A stretch of 6,076 nt of DNA from an uncultured Lachnospiraceae bacterium (GCA_910588885.1 CAJUSQ010000154.1:1-6076), one strand, 5' to 3'. Positions 1 to 5,549 are shown, numbered from the stretch's first letter. The notes: generated by a model from the sequence alone, not told the origin. Translations and numbers: made by a program.

Positions 1-10
1 CACAGTAACG

Positions 11-53
11 AATCCGGCCTATTTAAAGTTGCCTTACGGCAAGAAGCCGGATT
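11..53. other. Nested hairpin with 8-bp outer and 5-bp inner stem
   Basis: AATCCGGC (11-18) pairs perfectly with GCCGGATT (46-53). Inside it TTGCC (29-33) pairs with GGCAA (38-42) around a TTAC loop. No U-run follows on either strand, so this is not a canonical intrinsic terminator. It lies between the first two arms of the alternating repeat. Confidence 0.55.
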
Positions 54-78
54 CTGTCCCCATTACTGTATTGGCCTG

Positions 79-104
79 TGGCCGTGCAGCACAGTGCACG
101 GCCA
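79..104. other. Perfect 10-bp hairpin
   Basis: TGGCCGTGCA (79-88) and TGCACGGCCA (95-104) form a perfect 10-bp stem with a 6-nt loop (89-94). TTGGCC at 71-76 can pair instead with GGCCAA at 100-105, giving an alternative fold. There is no adjacent U-run. The stem lies between the second and third arms of the alternating repeat. Confidence 0.6.
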
Positions 105-156
105 AGGAGTGAACAGTAACCTTGCAACAGGTCAGGAAAAGCAATTTCAAATCACA

Positions 157-177
157 GCCTGTCCTTCGGGCTCAGGC
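157..177 (-). terminator. Possible weak terminator of the LysM gene
   Basis: On the minus strand a short hairpin forms from GCCTG and CAGGC with an internal mismatch, two further G-C pairs and a CGAA loop. It lies about 60 nt past the LysM stop codon. The sequence after it is only moderately U-rich, with a TTTT about 17 nt later. It is the best candidate for a 3' end in 121-236, where nothing else is supported. Confidence 0.25.
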
Positions 178-236
178 GCCATTCAGTTATAGTATATTCC
201 AATTGCACAGTCCCAGATGCACAACTTCCCCGGTCC

Positions 237-554
237 CTACGGGCTGGAATAATACGGCAGCGTTAAATATTGTCCCGCATGAATCTGATCTGAAGTCAGC
301 TGGTTCAGCTCTTTCACCTCTTCAATATATTCCTGAATATCATCATAACCTTCCCCCATATACAAACGGGCAATCTTCCACAGGGAATCCCCGCCGGAAA
401 TCCGGATACAGGTATAACATTTCACCATCTGCTCTCCCGCTGCCTTTCCCCGAATCATAGTGCCGCCCAGCAAAATACTGCAAAACAGCAAACATAATAA
501 TGTGACAACCAATAGTAATTTCCAATTCCTCCATTCTATCCGCTCCTGAAACAT
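237..554 (-). CDS. LysM-domain membrane protein, YneA-like SOS division suppressor
   Basis: A 105-residue protein with a short cytoplasmic N-terminus, one hydrophobic segment at about residues 13-31 (signal anchor), and one LysM peptidoglycan-binding domain at about 48-100. The LysM signature GGDSLWKIA begins at about residue 54, and the domain ends in the typical AGQYLTLP. LysM binds glycan strands, so the domain should face outside the membrane. In Bacillus the YneA protein has the same architecture and length, is divergent from lexA, and inhibits division during SOS. The same context here, with LexA-like sites over its promoter, makes that role likely, but similarity outside LysM is not shown. 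I chose ATG at 554 because GGGGGA lies 6 nt upstream; a GTG at 557 directly precedes it and would add one residue. The yneB and ynzC genes of Bacillus do not follow. Confidence 0.85.
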   Translation of the reverse strand: MFQERIEWRNWKLLLVVTLLCLLFCSILLGGTMIRGKAAGEQMVKCYTCIRISGGDSLWKIARLYMGEGYDDIQEYIEEVKELNQLTSDQIHAGQYLTLPYYSSP

Positions 555-582
555 CACGATTCCCCCATCATCTTCTTACCTA

Positions 583-678
583 AGAACAAAAGTTCCGAAC
601 ACTTGTTTTTAGTATTATATGATACAAACAGATGTTTGTCAAGAAATAAAACGAACAAATTTTCGGAATATGTGTTTG
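583..678. promoter_or_regulatory. Array of five LexA-box-like operators
   Basis: Compared with the Firmicute SOS box CGAACRNRYGTTYC, five sites match 11-12 of 14 positions. Their GAAC-N4-GTTC-type cores are: 584-595 (GAAC/GTTC, perfect core), 597-608 (GAAC/GTTT), 626-637 (AAAC/GTTT, inside a 16-bp palindrome at 624-639), 653-664 (GAAC/TTTC) and 666-677 (GAAT/GTTT, weakest). Core centres are 13, 29, 27 and 13 bp apart. The first two cover the start of the LysM transcript, the third fills its promoter spacer, and the fourth and fifth abut or overlap the lexA -35. LexA autoregulation and repression of the divergent gene follow from the known system; binding to the weaker sites is inference. Confidence 0.75.
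614..642 (-). promoter_or_regulatory. Consensus sigma-A promoter of the LysM gene
   Basis: Read on the minus strand, -35 TTGACA (637-642) and -10 TATAAT (614-619) both match consensus, with a 17-bp spacer (620-636). Transcription should start near 607, giving a leader of about 50 nt. A 16-bp palindrome resembling a LexA box fills most of the spacer, as expected for a strong promoter held off by repression. Confidence 0.85.
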
Positions 679-704
679 CTTTTTTCAAAAAGGTGTGATA
701 TACT
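676..704 (+). promoter_or_regulatory. lexA promoter with extended -10
   Basis: -35 TTGCTT (676-681), a 17-bp spacer, and -10 TATACT (699-704) preceded by TG one base upstream (696-697), i.e. an extended -10. The start should be near 711, leaving a leader of about 25 nt. The degenerate LexA-like site at 666-677 touches the -35. Confidence 0.75.
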
Positions 705-721
705 AAGAAAAAGAAGTAAAA

Positions 722-727
722 AGGAGG
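722..727 (+). promoter_or_regulatory. lexA ribosome binding site
   Basis: AGGAGG sits 8 nt before ATG at 736. This fixes the lexA start there and excludes the in-frame upstream ATG at 619, which would lie before the promoter. Confidence 0.85.
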
Positions 728-735
728 ATTTGTTT

Positions 736-1353
736 ATGGCACAAGGTAAAATCAGCGAAAAACAGCGGGAGATTTTAGAATATATAAAGAATGAAATCTT
801 AAATAAAGGATATCCCCCTGCTGTCCGTGATATTTGTGAGGCCGTACATTTGAAGTCTACTTCTTCGGTTCACTCCCATCTGGAAACTTTGGAAAAGAAC
901 GGTTATATCCGCCGGGATCCCTCGAAGCCCCGGGCGATTGAGATTATTGACGATACCTTTCAGCTTGTACGCAGGGAGGTTGTGAATGTACCCTTAATCG
1001 GACGTGTTGCTGCCGGAGACCCCTTATTGGCAGTGGAGAACGTGGAATCTTACTTCCCCATTCCCACAGAACTTATGCCCAATGCCGAGACGTTTATGCT
1101 GAAGGTGAAGGGGGACAGTATGGTGAATGCCGGTATTTTCAGCGGCGACAATATTCTGGTTCAGCGGCAATCAGATGCCGAAGACGGGGATATGGTAGTT
1201 GCCCTGGTAGAAGATTCGGCAACCGTAAAGACCTTTTATAAGGAAGACGGCCATTACCGCCTGCAGCCTGAGAATGATACCATGGATCCGATTATTGTAG
1301 AACAGGTAGAGATTCTTGGAAAGGTATTCGGAGTGTTCCGGTTTTTTCAGTAA
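736..1353 (+). CDS. lexA: LexA SOS transcriptional repressor
   Basis: A 205-residue LexA of normal family length. Residues about 1-70 form the winged helix-turn-helix DNA-binding domain, including PAVRDICEAVHLKSTSSVH. Residues about 85-205 are the S24-type autoproteolytic domain. The self-cleavage site is Ala93-Gly94 (VAAGDP), the nucleophile is Ser128 (GDSM) and the general base is Lys165 (ATVKTF); all are intact. The protein represses SOS genes until activated RecA triggers self-cleavage. The start is set by the AGGAGG at 722-727 and lies downstream of the promoter, giving the usual MxxxKISEKQREILEYI-type N-terminus. LexA-box-like sites upstream suggest autoregulation. It is divergent from a LysM gene and convergent with the rplU-rsfS operon. 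Confidence 0.97.
   Translation: MAQGKISEKQREILEYIKNEILNKGYPPAVRDICEAVHLKSTSSVHSHLETLEKNGYIRRDPSKPRAIEIIDDTFQLVRREVVNVPLIGRVAAGDPLLAVENVESYFPIPTELMPNAETFMLKVKGDSMVNAGIFSGDNILVQRQSDAEDGDMVVALVEDSATVKTFYKEDGHYRLQPENDTMDPIIVEQVEILGKVFGVFRFFQ
1329..1347 (+). terminator. Weak terminator-like hairpin inside the lexA 3' end
   Basis: CGGA (1329-1332) and TCCG (1337-1340) form a 4-bp stem with a GTGT loop, followed by G and six T (1342-1347), all within the last codons of lexA. The shape is that of an intrinsic terminator, but the stem is short. No better rho-independent terminator for lexA is obvious downstream, where the T-rich 1371-1390 lacks a GC-rich stem. Confidence 0.2.
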
Positions 1354-1415
1354 GAATTTTCATTTCGTTATTTCATTATTTTTTTGTATTTCAGGGGAAT
1401 TCTGTTTTTGTTCAG

Positions 1416-1499
1416 AAAACCCCCACGGCAAGCTCCGGACTTGGTCCAATCGGAATTACGGATCATTCCTTCGGATCACATCGAATAGGCCGCGGGGGT
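1416..1499 (-). terminator. Structured 3' region or complex terminator of the operon
   Basis: On the minus strand, starting 5 nt after the rsfS stop, an 11-bp stem (1489-1499 with 1419-1429) closes a 59-nt loop and is followed by TTTT (1416-1419, the last T being part of the stem). One pair is G-U on the minus strand but an A-C mismatch on the plus strand, so the fold favours minus-strand RNA. The loop contains smaller hairpins: GGAAT/ATTCC and GGAC/GTCC. The G-run at 1420-1424 can also pair with CCCC at 1394-1397, beside TTCTG/CAGAA (1400-1404 with 1413-1417). A terminator for the operon is the simplest reading; a small structured RNA is possible. I see no coding potential in 1354-1504. Confidence 0.45.
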
Positions 1500-1504
1500 C
1501 CTCT

Positions 1505-1855
1505 TTACAATTCTTCCGGTTCCATCGCTTTTCCATCCCGCCAAATACGTTCCAGGTCATAGAACAGACGGTCTTCTTTGGAAAAAATGTGGACGATAAT
1601 ATCCCGATAATCCATTAATACCCAGCTGGAATGCTGGTTCCCTTCAATTTGCTTCACTTGCTGTCCGGCCTTTGTAAGAGATTCGTCGACAGCATCTACC
1701 ATTGCCTGAATCTGATTGGGATTCGTACCGTTGGCGATGATGAAGAAATCCGCCAATACGGAAATCTCGCTGATATCAATGACGCGGATGTCCTCTGCCT
1801 TTTTCTCACTTAATGCGGTACAGGCTAATTTTGCCAGTTCCCTGGATGATGTCAT
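1505..1855 (-). CDS. rsfS: Ribosomal silencing factor RsfS
   Basis: A 116-residue protein of the RsfS/YbeB/Iojap family, at typical length. Visible motifs are VIDISEISVLADFFIIANG (about residues 25-43), the following helix with NQIQAMVDAV, and WVLMDYRDIIVHIF (78-91) with the terminal helix LFYDLERIW. RsfS binds L14 on the free 50S subunit and blocks joining with 30S, saving energy during starvation. Many homologs have Gly where this one has Arg84 in the DYxD segment; the motif is otherwise intact. Its ATG overlaps the yqeK stop as ATGA (1852-1855), and AAGGAGG lies upstream within yqeK, so translational coupling is likely. It is the last gene of the minus-strand operon and is convergent with lexA. 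Confidence 0.96.
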   Translation of the reverse strand: MTSSRELAKLACTALSEKKAEDIRVIDISEISVLADFFIIANGTNPNQIQAMVDAVDESLTKAGQQVKQIEGNQHSSWVLMDYRDIIVHIFSKEDRLFYDLERIWRDGKAMEPEEL

Positions 1856-2433
1856 ATGGATTCCTCCTTGCTTTGTTGTTTAAAATATTCGTACGCTTTT
1901 TCCGTCATAGGGTCTGTGACCCCTCTTCCCTTTTTCAAATGCTCCAAGGTACTCTCAAGTATGAGCAGCATGGTCCCGTCCAAATCCTGAAATGCCTTTT
2001 CCCGCACAATCGGCAGGTTTGTTGCTTTCGTCCGGTTTGGTTCTATATAATCTGCAATATAGATAATTTTATCCAGCAGACTCATTTCCGGAGCTCCCGT
2101 GGTGTGTACCAGGATGGCATGCAGAACCTCAGGATCAGAAATGTTATATTTTTCACGAGCAAAATATGCCCCTAATTTCGCATGGAGCAGGAACGGGCTT
2201 TCCTGTTCGGAAGGACTGATTTCTATTTTATGCTTCACGCAAAGATGAAGCTTCTTATCATTTGGAATGCATTTTGCACAATCGTGAAGCAAGCCCGCAT
2301 ACATGGCCTTCTCCTGGTCGCAGCCATAAGCCATGGCAAGGGCAACTGCCGTATACATCACTCCCATCGTATGCCGGAAGCGGTCCTTATCCAGCGTCTT
2401 GCGCAATTTTTTTTCAATTTCCGTTCGTTTCAT
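1852..2433 (-). CDS. yqeK: HD-domain Ap4A hydrolase YqeK
   Basis: A 193-residue HD-superfamily metal-dependent phosphohydrolase of the YqeK family, which cleaves diadenosine tetraphosphate symmetrically to two ADP. Metal and catalytic residues are all present: His21 (RFRHTMGV), His50-Asp51 (LLHDCAK), His84, His110 (HTTG) and Asp128 (IADYIEPNR). YqeK normally follows nadD, as here; the link is nucleotide and stress-alarmone metabolism. The start at 2433 gives the expected N-terminus, but its ribosome binding site is poor: AGAAGG lies about 15 nt upstream. A short reading frame at 2430-2480 ends across this ATG and could deliver ribosomes. The gap to nadD is 84 nt, the largest within the operon. 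The 3' end overlaps rsfS by 4 nt. Confidence 0.95.
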   Translation of the reverse strand: MKRTEIEKKLRKTLDKDRFRHTMGVMYTAVALAMAYGCDQEKAMYAGLLHDCAKCIPNDKKLHLCVKHKIEISPSEQESPFLLHAKLGAYFAREKYNISDPEVLHAILVHTTGAPEMSLLDKIIYIADYIEPNRTKATNLPIVREKAFQDLDGTMLLILESTLEHLKKGRGVTDPMTEKAYEYFKQQSKEESI

Positions 2434-2480
2434 AAATCATATACGCCTTCTTTTCTGTTCATGATAAATGTGAATTTCAT
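2430..2480 (-). CDS. Possible 16-codon coupling mini-ORF before yqeK
   Basis: ATG at 2480 opens a 16-codon frame, MKFTFIMNRKEGVYDL, whose TGA overlaps the yqeK ATG as ATGA. This is the same arrangement as at the yqeK-rsfS junction. The mini-ORF has no clear ribosome binding site of its own, so expression is uncertain. If translated, it could explain how yqeK starts with a distant Shine-Dalgarno. The peptide resembles nothing I recognise, and chance is a real alternative in an 84-nt gap. Confidence 0.2.
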   Translation of the reverse strand: MKFTFIMNRKEGVYDL

Positions 2481-2517
2481 GCCGGGCGATTCTTTCTGCT
2501 GCCTGTCACAGGGCTCC

Positions 2518-3180
2518 CTACTGCCAGGTTTCCTGTTGGCGGCAGTCTTCCTGTCCCGGTTCCCGTTGATATAATTGATGGGTAAAAATATAATCCCTGA
2601 CTGGTTCCGGCAGCATATAGCGGATCGTACCCTGTTCGGCGGCCCGTTTCCGGATGTTCCGGGAGGATACGGAAAAATTCGGTGTGATCAGCGGAAAAAT
2701 CCGCTCTTTCCCGTACCATTGGTTCAGCCCATCCATTTGCGTCTGAAACGCGCTGCCGTCGATATCGTCCCGTACGGCTGCCAGTACGCAGGCGGCTTTC
2801 AAAATCCGTTCCGGGTTCTTCCAGCTTCTGAAATCCTTCAGAGAATCTCCGCCCAGAATAAAAAACAGCTCCTCCCCGGGATGGGCCGCCTGAATCCGTT
2901 CCAGGGTCAGATAGGTGTAATTGACCTCATGGGCATTGATTTCCAGCCGGGATAATGTGAAGCAAGGATTGTCCTTAATTGCAAGCCGGATCATTTCACA
3001 GCGGTGCGCTGCATCTGCCAGTTTCTGCTTTTTCTTATGTGGGGGCTGCCCGGTGGGCATGAAATGCACCTCGTCCAAATGATATTGAGCGGCTGCATTT
3101 TCCGCAATTAATAGGTGCCCGTAATGAATCGGGTCAAAGGCACCTCCCATAATGCCGATTCTTTTTTGCTTTTCCTCCAC
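2518..3180 (-). CDS. nadD: Nicotinate-nucleotide adenylyltransferase NadD
   Basis: A 220-residue NadD, which joins nicotinate mononucleotide and ATP to form deamido-NAD in NAD synthesis. The nucleotidyltransferase motif GGAFDPIHYGH (residues 12-22) contains the catalytic HxGH (19-22). The ATP-contacting C-terminal motif is VSSRNIRKR (171-179), corresponding to ISSTxIR, and ILGGDSLKDF (108-117) is the usual substrate-pocket segment. The start is GTG at 3180, with GGAGG 7 nt upstream. The C-terminus after about residue 206 is a polar tail of low conservation. It follows yhbY by 13 nt in the same orientation, which fits co-transcription. Confidence 0.97.
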   Translation of the reverse strand: MEEKQKRIGIMGGAFDPIHYGHLLIAENAAAQYHLDEVHFMPTGQPPHKKKQKLADAAHRCEMIRLAIKDNPCFTLSRLEINAHEVNYTYLTLERIQAAHPGEELFFILGGDSLKDFRSWKNPERILKAACVLAAVRDDIDGSAFQTQMDGLNQWYGKERIFPLITPNFSVSSRNIRKRAAEQGTIRYMLPEPVRDYIFTHQLYQREPGQEDCRQQETWQ

Positions 3181-3193
3181 TGGTACACCTCCG

Positions 3194-3484
3194 TCAGTCC
3201 GGCAGCTGGATCTTCGGATTTTTCTTGGAAGGCCGGTATAGTACGATTTTCTTTCCGATCACATGGACGACATCCGAACGGGTACGTTCCGCCAGGGTTT
3301 CCGCGATCTCCTTCGGGTCGTCGAAACAGTTTTTCAATACGGAGAGCTTTATCAGCTCCCGTTTTTCCAAGGATTCACTGACCGCTGTCACCAGCTCCGG
3401 CGTCAGGCTTGCCTTTCCCACCTGGAAAATGGCGTCTATACCGCTTGCCAGGCTTTTTAAATATGCACGTTGCTTACTTGTCAT
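3194..3484 (-). CDS. yhbY: YhbY-family RNA-binding ribosome assembly protein
   Basis: A 96-residue single-domain CRS1/YhbY (CRM) protein. Family marks are MTSKQRAYLKSLA at the N-terminus, IFQVGKASLT (19-28), ELIKLSVLKN (43-52) and VVHVIGKKIVLYR (72-84). These give the compact alpha-beta fold with the GxxG-type loop used for RNA binding. Homologs associate with pre-50S particles, and the position between obgE and nadD fits a role in large-subunit assembly. ATG at 3484 has AGGAGA 5 nt upstream. The alternate Firmicute name is yqeI. Spacing is 53 nt from obgE and 13 nt to nadD. Confidence 0.95.
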   Translation of the reverse strand: MTSKQRAYLKSLASGIDAIFQVGKASLTPELVTAVSESLEKRELIKLSVLKNCFDDPKEIAETLAERTRSDVVHVIGKKIVLYRPSKKNPKIQLPD

Positions 3485-3537
3485 GCTGCTCTCCTATTTC
3501 TTCAATGGTTGCTTTCCCTGATGCATTGTTTCATATC

Positions 3538-4824
3538 CTATTTGTAATAATCAAAGGCCAGGCCATACATGCGGACGGTATCCCCTTCCTGGATGCCCGC
3601 TTCCTCCAAAGCATCCAGAATTCCCTGTTCCTTTAAGAATTTCTGGAAAAACAGGAAGCCTTTTTCCGAATCAATATTGGTATAACCCAGCATTTTTTCG
3701 ATTCGGGGGCCTTCCGCCACGTAAACTTGTTCCTTCTCATCATATTCCACCGTAAAAGGTTCATCCTGAAATACCGTCAATTCCGGGAAGAACTCCTGTT
3801 TGAATACAATCGGACTGGAATCAACGGTAGAAAGCAGCTTATTTACATGGTACAGAAGCCCCTTCAAATTCTGGCCGCTGACGGCGGAAATCGGAAATAC
3901 GGAAATGCCTTTAGGCTCAAATTCCTCCTTCAGCTTTTGAAGGGCGCTGCTCTCAGGATCGTAAATTGCATCAATTTTATTCGCAGCGATCACCTGAGGC
4001 TTTTCCAGCAGCTTCGGGTTATAAGCTTCCAGTTCTTTGTTAATGGCATAAATATCCGCAATTGGGTCCCGTCCCTCCGTGGAAGCAGCGTCTACCATAT
4101 GAATCATTACTTTGGTTCGTTCAATATGCTTCAAAAATTCATGGCCCAGGCCGATTCCTTCAGAAGCCCCTTCAATGAGCCCTGGAATATCCGCAATGAC
4201 AAAGCCCTGGCCCTCGGAAAGGTCAACAACGCCCAAATTGGGATTCAGGGTGGTAAAATGATAATTGGCGATTTTTGGCCGGGCATTGGTTACTCTGGAT
4301 AAAAAGGTGGATTTTCCCACATTGGGAAAGCCTACTAAGCCCACATCAGCGATCACTTTCAGTTCCAGACGAACTTCCAGTTCAATAGCCGGCTTACCCG
4401 GCTGGGCATATTTGGGAGCCTGCATGGTTGCCGTGGCAAAGTTCTGATTTCCAAGGCCGCCCCGTCCGCCCTTCAGGATCACCTGCCGCCGATTTTCACC
4501 GGACAGATCCGCAATGACCTTGTCGGTTTCGGCATCTCTTATAATTGTCCCGGCGGGCACCTTGACAATCAGGTCTGCGCCGTTCTTTCCGTGGCAGTTG
4601 CGTTTTCCGCCGGGCTCTCCCGGCTCTGCCGCGTATTTTCGCCTGTGACGGAAATCCGTCAAAGTATTCAGCCCATCGTCTACCTCAAAGATAACAGAAC
4701 CGCCATTGCCGCCGTCTCCGCCGTCCGGCCCGCCGTTGGGCACATATTTTTCCCGGCGGAAGGACACATGCCCGTCTCCGCCACGTCCTGATTTTATGGT
4801 GATTACTGCGCTGTCTGCAAACAT
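3538..4824 (-). CDS. obgE: Obg-family GTPase ObgE (CgtA)
   Basis: A 428-residue GTPase that binds the 50S subunit and acts in its maturation and in the stringent/growth response. Domains in order: glycine-rich Obg fold (1 to about 158, with repeated GG motifs at 13-42 and 119-125); G domain (about 159-330); and C-terminal OCT domain (about 345-428). GTP motifs are intact: G1 GFPNVGKST (165-173), G2 FTTLNPNLG (190-198), G3 DIPGL (212-216), G4 NKID (282-285) and G5 ISA (312-314). I chose ATG at 4824 for the canonical MFADSAVITIKSGRGG start and a GAGG 7 nt upstream. An in-frame start at 4869 would add 15 residues running through a hairpin region and lacks family support. Unlike in Bacillus, no spo0B lies between rpmA and obgE. 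Confidence 0.97.
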   Translation of the reverse strand: MFADSAVITIKSGRGGDGHVSFRREKYVPNGGPDGGDGGNGGSVIFEVDDGLNTLTDFRHRRKYAAEPGEPGGKRNCHGKNGADLIVKVPAGTIIRDAETDKVIADLSGENRRQVILKGGRGGLGNQNFATATMQAPKYAQPGKPAIELEVRLELKVIADVGLVGFPNVGKSTFLSRVTNARPKIANYHFTTLNPNLGVVDLSEGQGFVIADIPGLIEGASEGIGLGHEFLKHIERTKVMIHMVDAASTEGRDPIADIYAINKELEAYNPKLLEKPQVIAANKIDAIYDPESSALQKLKEEFEPKGISVFPISAVSGQNLKGLLYHVNKLLSTVDSSPIVFKQEFFPELTVFQDEPFTVEYDEKEQVYVAEGPRIEKMLGYTNIDSEKGFLFFQKFLKEQGILDALEEAGIQEGDTVRMYGLAFDYYK

Positions 4825-4846
4825 TTTCTTACCTCTGTTATTCGTT

Positions 4847-4887
4847 AAAAATACAATAGACCCGGCCAAAAATAGTCGAGTCTATCA
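4847..4887 (-). terminator. Hairpin with U-run between rpmA and obgE (attenuator candidate)
   Basis: On the minus strand TGATAGAC (4880-4887) pairs with GTCTATTG (4854-4861) in an 8-bp stem including two G-U pairs, around an 18-nt loop. Five U follow (4847-4851) after a 2-nt gap. It begins 7 nt past the rpmA stop. The shape suggests partial termination or an RNA-processing site that lowers obgE relative to the abundant ribosomal proteins. The stem is A/U-rich, so any termination is probably incomplete. Confidence 0.4.
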
Positions 4888-4894
4888 AGTCTTC

Positions 4895-5185
4895 TTATTC
4901 GTTGCTTGCTACTGGGTATACGGAAGCCTGCTTTTTGTCTCTTCCTTTTCTCTCGAATCTCAGAACGCCGTCAACTTTCGCGAATAATGTATCATCTCCG
5001 CCACGTCCAACGTTCACGCCGGGATGAATCTTGGTTCCGCGCTGTCTGTATAAGATATTCCCAGCTTTTACGAACTGTCCATCGGCTCTCTTCGCACCTA
5101 ATCTCTTGGATTCGGAATCTCTGCCGTTCTTGGTAGAACCAACTCCCTTTTTATGGGCAAAAAACTGAAGGTTCATATTTAACAT
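4895..5185 (-). CDS. rpmA: Large-subunit ribosomal protein L27
   Basis: A 96-residue L27, whose N-terminal tail reaches the peptidyl-transferase centre. It has the Firmicute-type N-terminal extension, ending in NLQFFA (5-10) before HKKGVGS. The Prp protease is expected to cut between Ala10 and His11 to expose the functional tail. The body shows STKNGRDSESKRLGAKR (17-33), IHPGxNVGRGGDDTLFA and GVLRFERKGRDKK, all family hallmarks. AGGAGG, lying in the 3' end of prp, is 9 nt before the first ATG at 5185; a second ATG (5176) is too far from it. Only 4 nt separate it from prp, so coupled translation is likely. Confidence 0.98.
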   Translation of the reverse strand: MLNMNLQFFAHKKGVGSTKNGRDSESKRLGAKRADGQFVKAGNILYRQRGTKIHPGVNVGRGGDDTLFAKVDGVLRFERKGRDKKQASVYPVASNE

Positions 5186-5189
5186 ATCC

Positions 5190-5519
5190 TTACACCTCCT
5201 TGCATATCAGTGAAATGTATTTATTTCCATAAGTGTCTTGTATCCCCTGTAAACCAAGTACCAGGGAATCCATCAAAAGCTTCCCGTCTTTGGAAGGGGA
5301 CTTTTGAAAACGTAAGGAAATCCTCCCCGCTTCGGCATCCGTATCCACGGAAAAAATGTCCTCTGTCAATGCTTCCAGGGAATTCACGGTATTCAGTACC
5401 AAGGCGGAAACGCCTGCACATACAATATCCGCTCCTGCTTTCGCATATCCGGCATGTCCCAGACTGTCAAAGCCTGTATATTCTTCCCGAAGCGTTTTAT
5501 AAATGGTTACATGAATCAT
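5190..5519 (-). CDS. prp: Prp cysteine protease for L27 N-terminal processing
   Basis: A 109-residue member of the Prp (YsxB) family, a cysteine protease found in bacteria whose L27 has a cleavable N-terminal extension. The catalytic pair is visible as His22 in LGHAGYA (20-26) and Cys34 in DIVCAGVSAL (31-40), at the same positions as reported for the Staphylococcus aureus enzyme. Its substrate is encoded 4 nt downstream, and the expected cleavage sequence is present there. I chose ATG at 5519 because the family begins MIxVxIxR-like and AGGA lies 7 nt upstream. An ATG at 5552 would add 11 residues, but it sits in a hairpin stem with a poorly spaced GGAG. Older name ysxB. Confidence 0.95.
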   Translation of the reverse strand: MIHVTIYKTLREEYTGFDSLGHAGYAKAGADIVCAGVSALVLNTVNSLEALTEDIFSVDTDAEAGRISLRFQKSPSKDGKLLMDSLVLGLQGIQDTYGNKYISLICKEV

Positions 5520-5549
5520 GATAATGTCCTGTTTTCCATTTGTGTCCGG

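Larger units (their letters stand above)
2..120. repeat. Alternating inverted-repeat array with two hairpins
   Basis: Three copies of a 7-bp arm alternate in orientation: ACAGTAA at 2-8, TTACTGT at 63-69, and ACAGTAA at 113-119. The first and third are part of an 8-bp direct repeat, ACAGTAAC (2-9 and 113-120). Each neighbouring pair of arms encloses one hairpin (11-53 and 79-104), so the middle arm could pair with either side but not both. The layout resembles a REP- or MITE-like dispersed palindromic element, or a processed RNA structure, downstream of the LysM gene. No coding sequence is supported here. The window edge may cut the element. That it is dispersed in the genome is inference; the repeats are seen directly. 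Confidence 0.5.

Noticed and set aside
1..120. A CRISPR array
   Set aside because: Repeats are only 7-8 bp and alternate in orientation, with no regular repeat-spacer unit.
122..460. A 112-codon plus-strand frame over the LysM gene and its 3' region
   Set aside because: It overlaps the LysM coding sequence on the opposite strand, has no recognisable domain and no convincing ribosome binding site.
619..735. Longer lexA with 39 extra N-terminal residues from an ATG at 619
   Set aside because: The extension covers the operator array and the lexA promoter, and the strong AGGAGG and normal family N-terminus place the start at 736.
1419..1499. A tRNA- or riboswitch-like RNA gene
   Set aside because: It has an acceptor-like outer stem, but no T-loop motif or anticodon-arm geometry. 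It lies after, not before, the operon, so a cis riboswitch is unlikely.
3727..4302. A 191-codon plus-strand frame antisense to obgE
   Set aside because: It lies wholly within obgE, has no ribosome binding site or recognisable domain, and is a shadow of that gene.
4825..4869. Upstream in-frame start for obgE
   Set aside because: MFADSAVITIKSG at 4824 is the standard Obg start with a ribosome binding site; the extra 15 residues run through the rpmA-obgE hairpin.
4825..4894. A missing or broken spo0B between rpmA and obgE
   Set aside because: The gap is only 70 nt with no remnant. Clostridia commonly lack spo0B here, so it is lineage-typical rather than a deletion.
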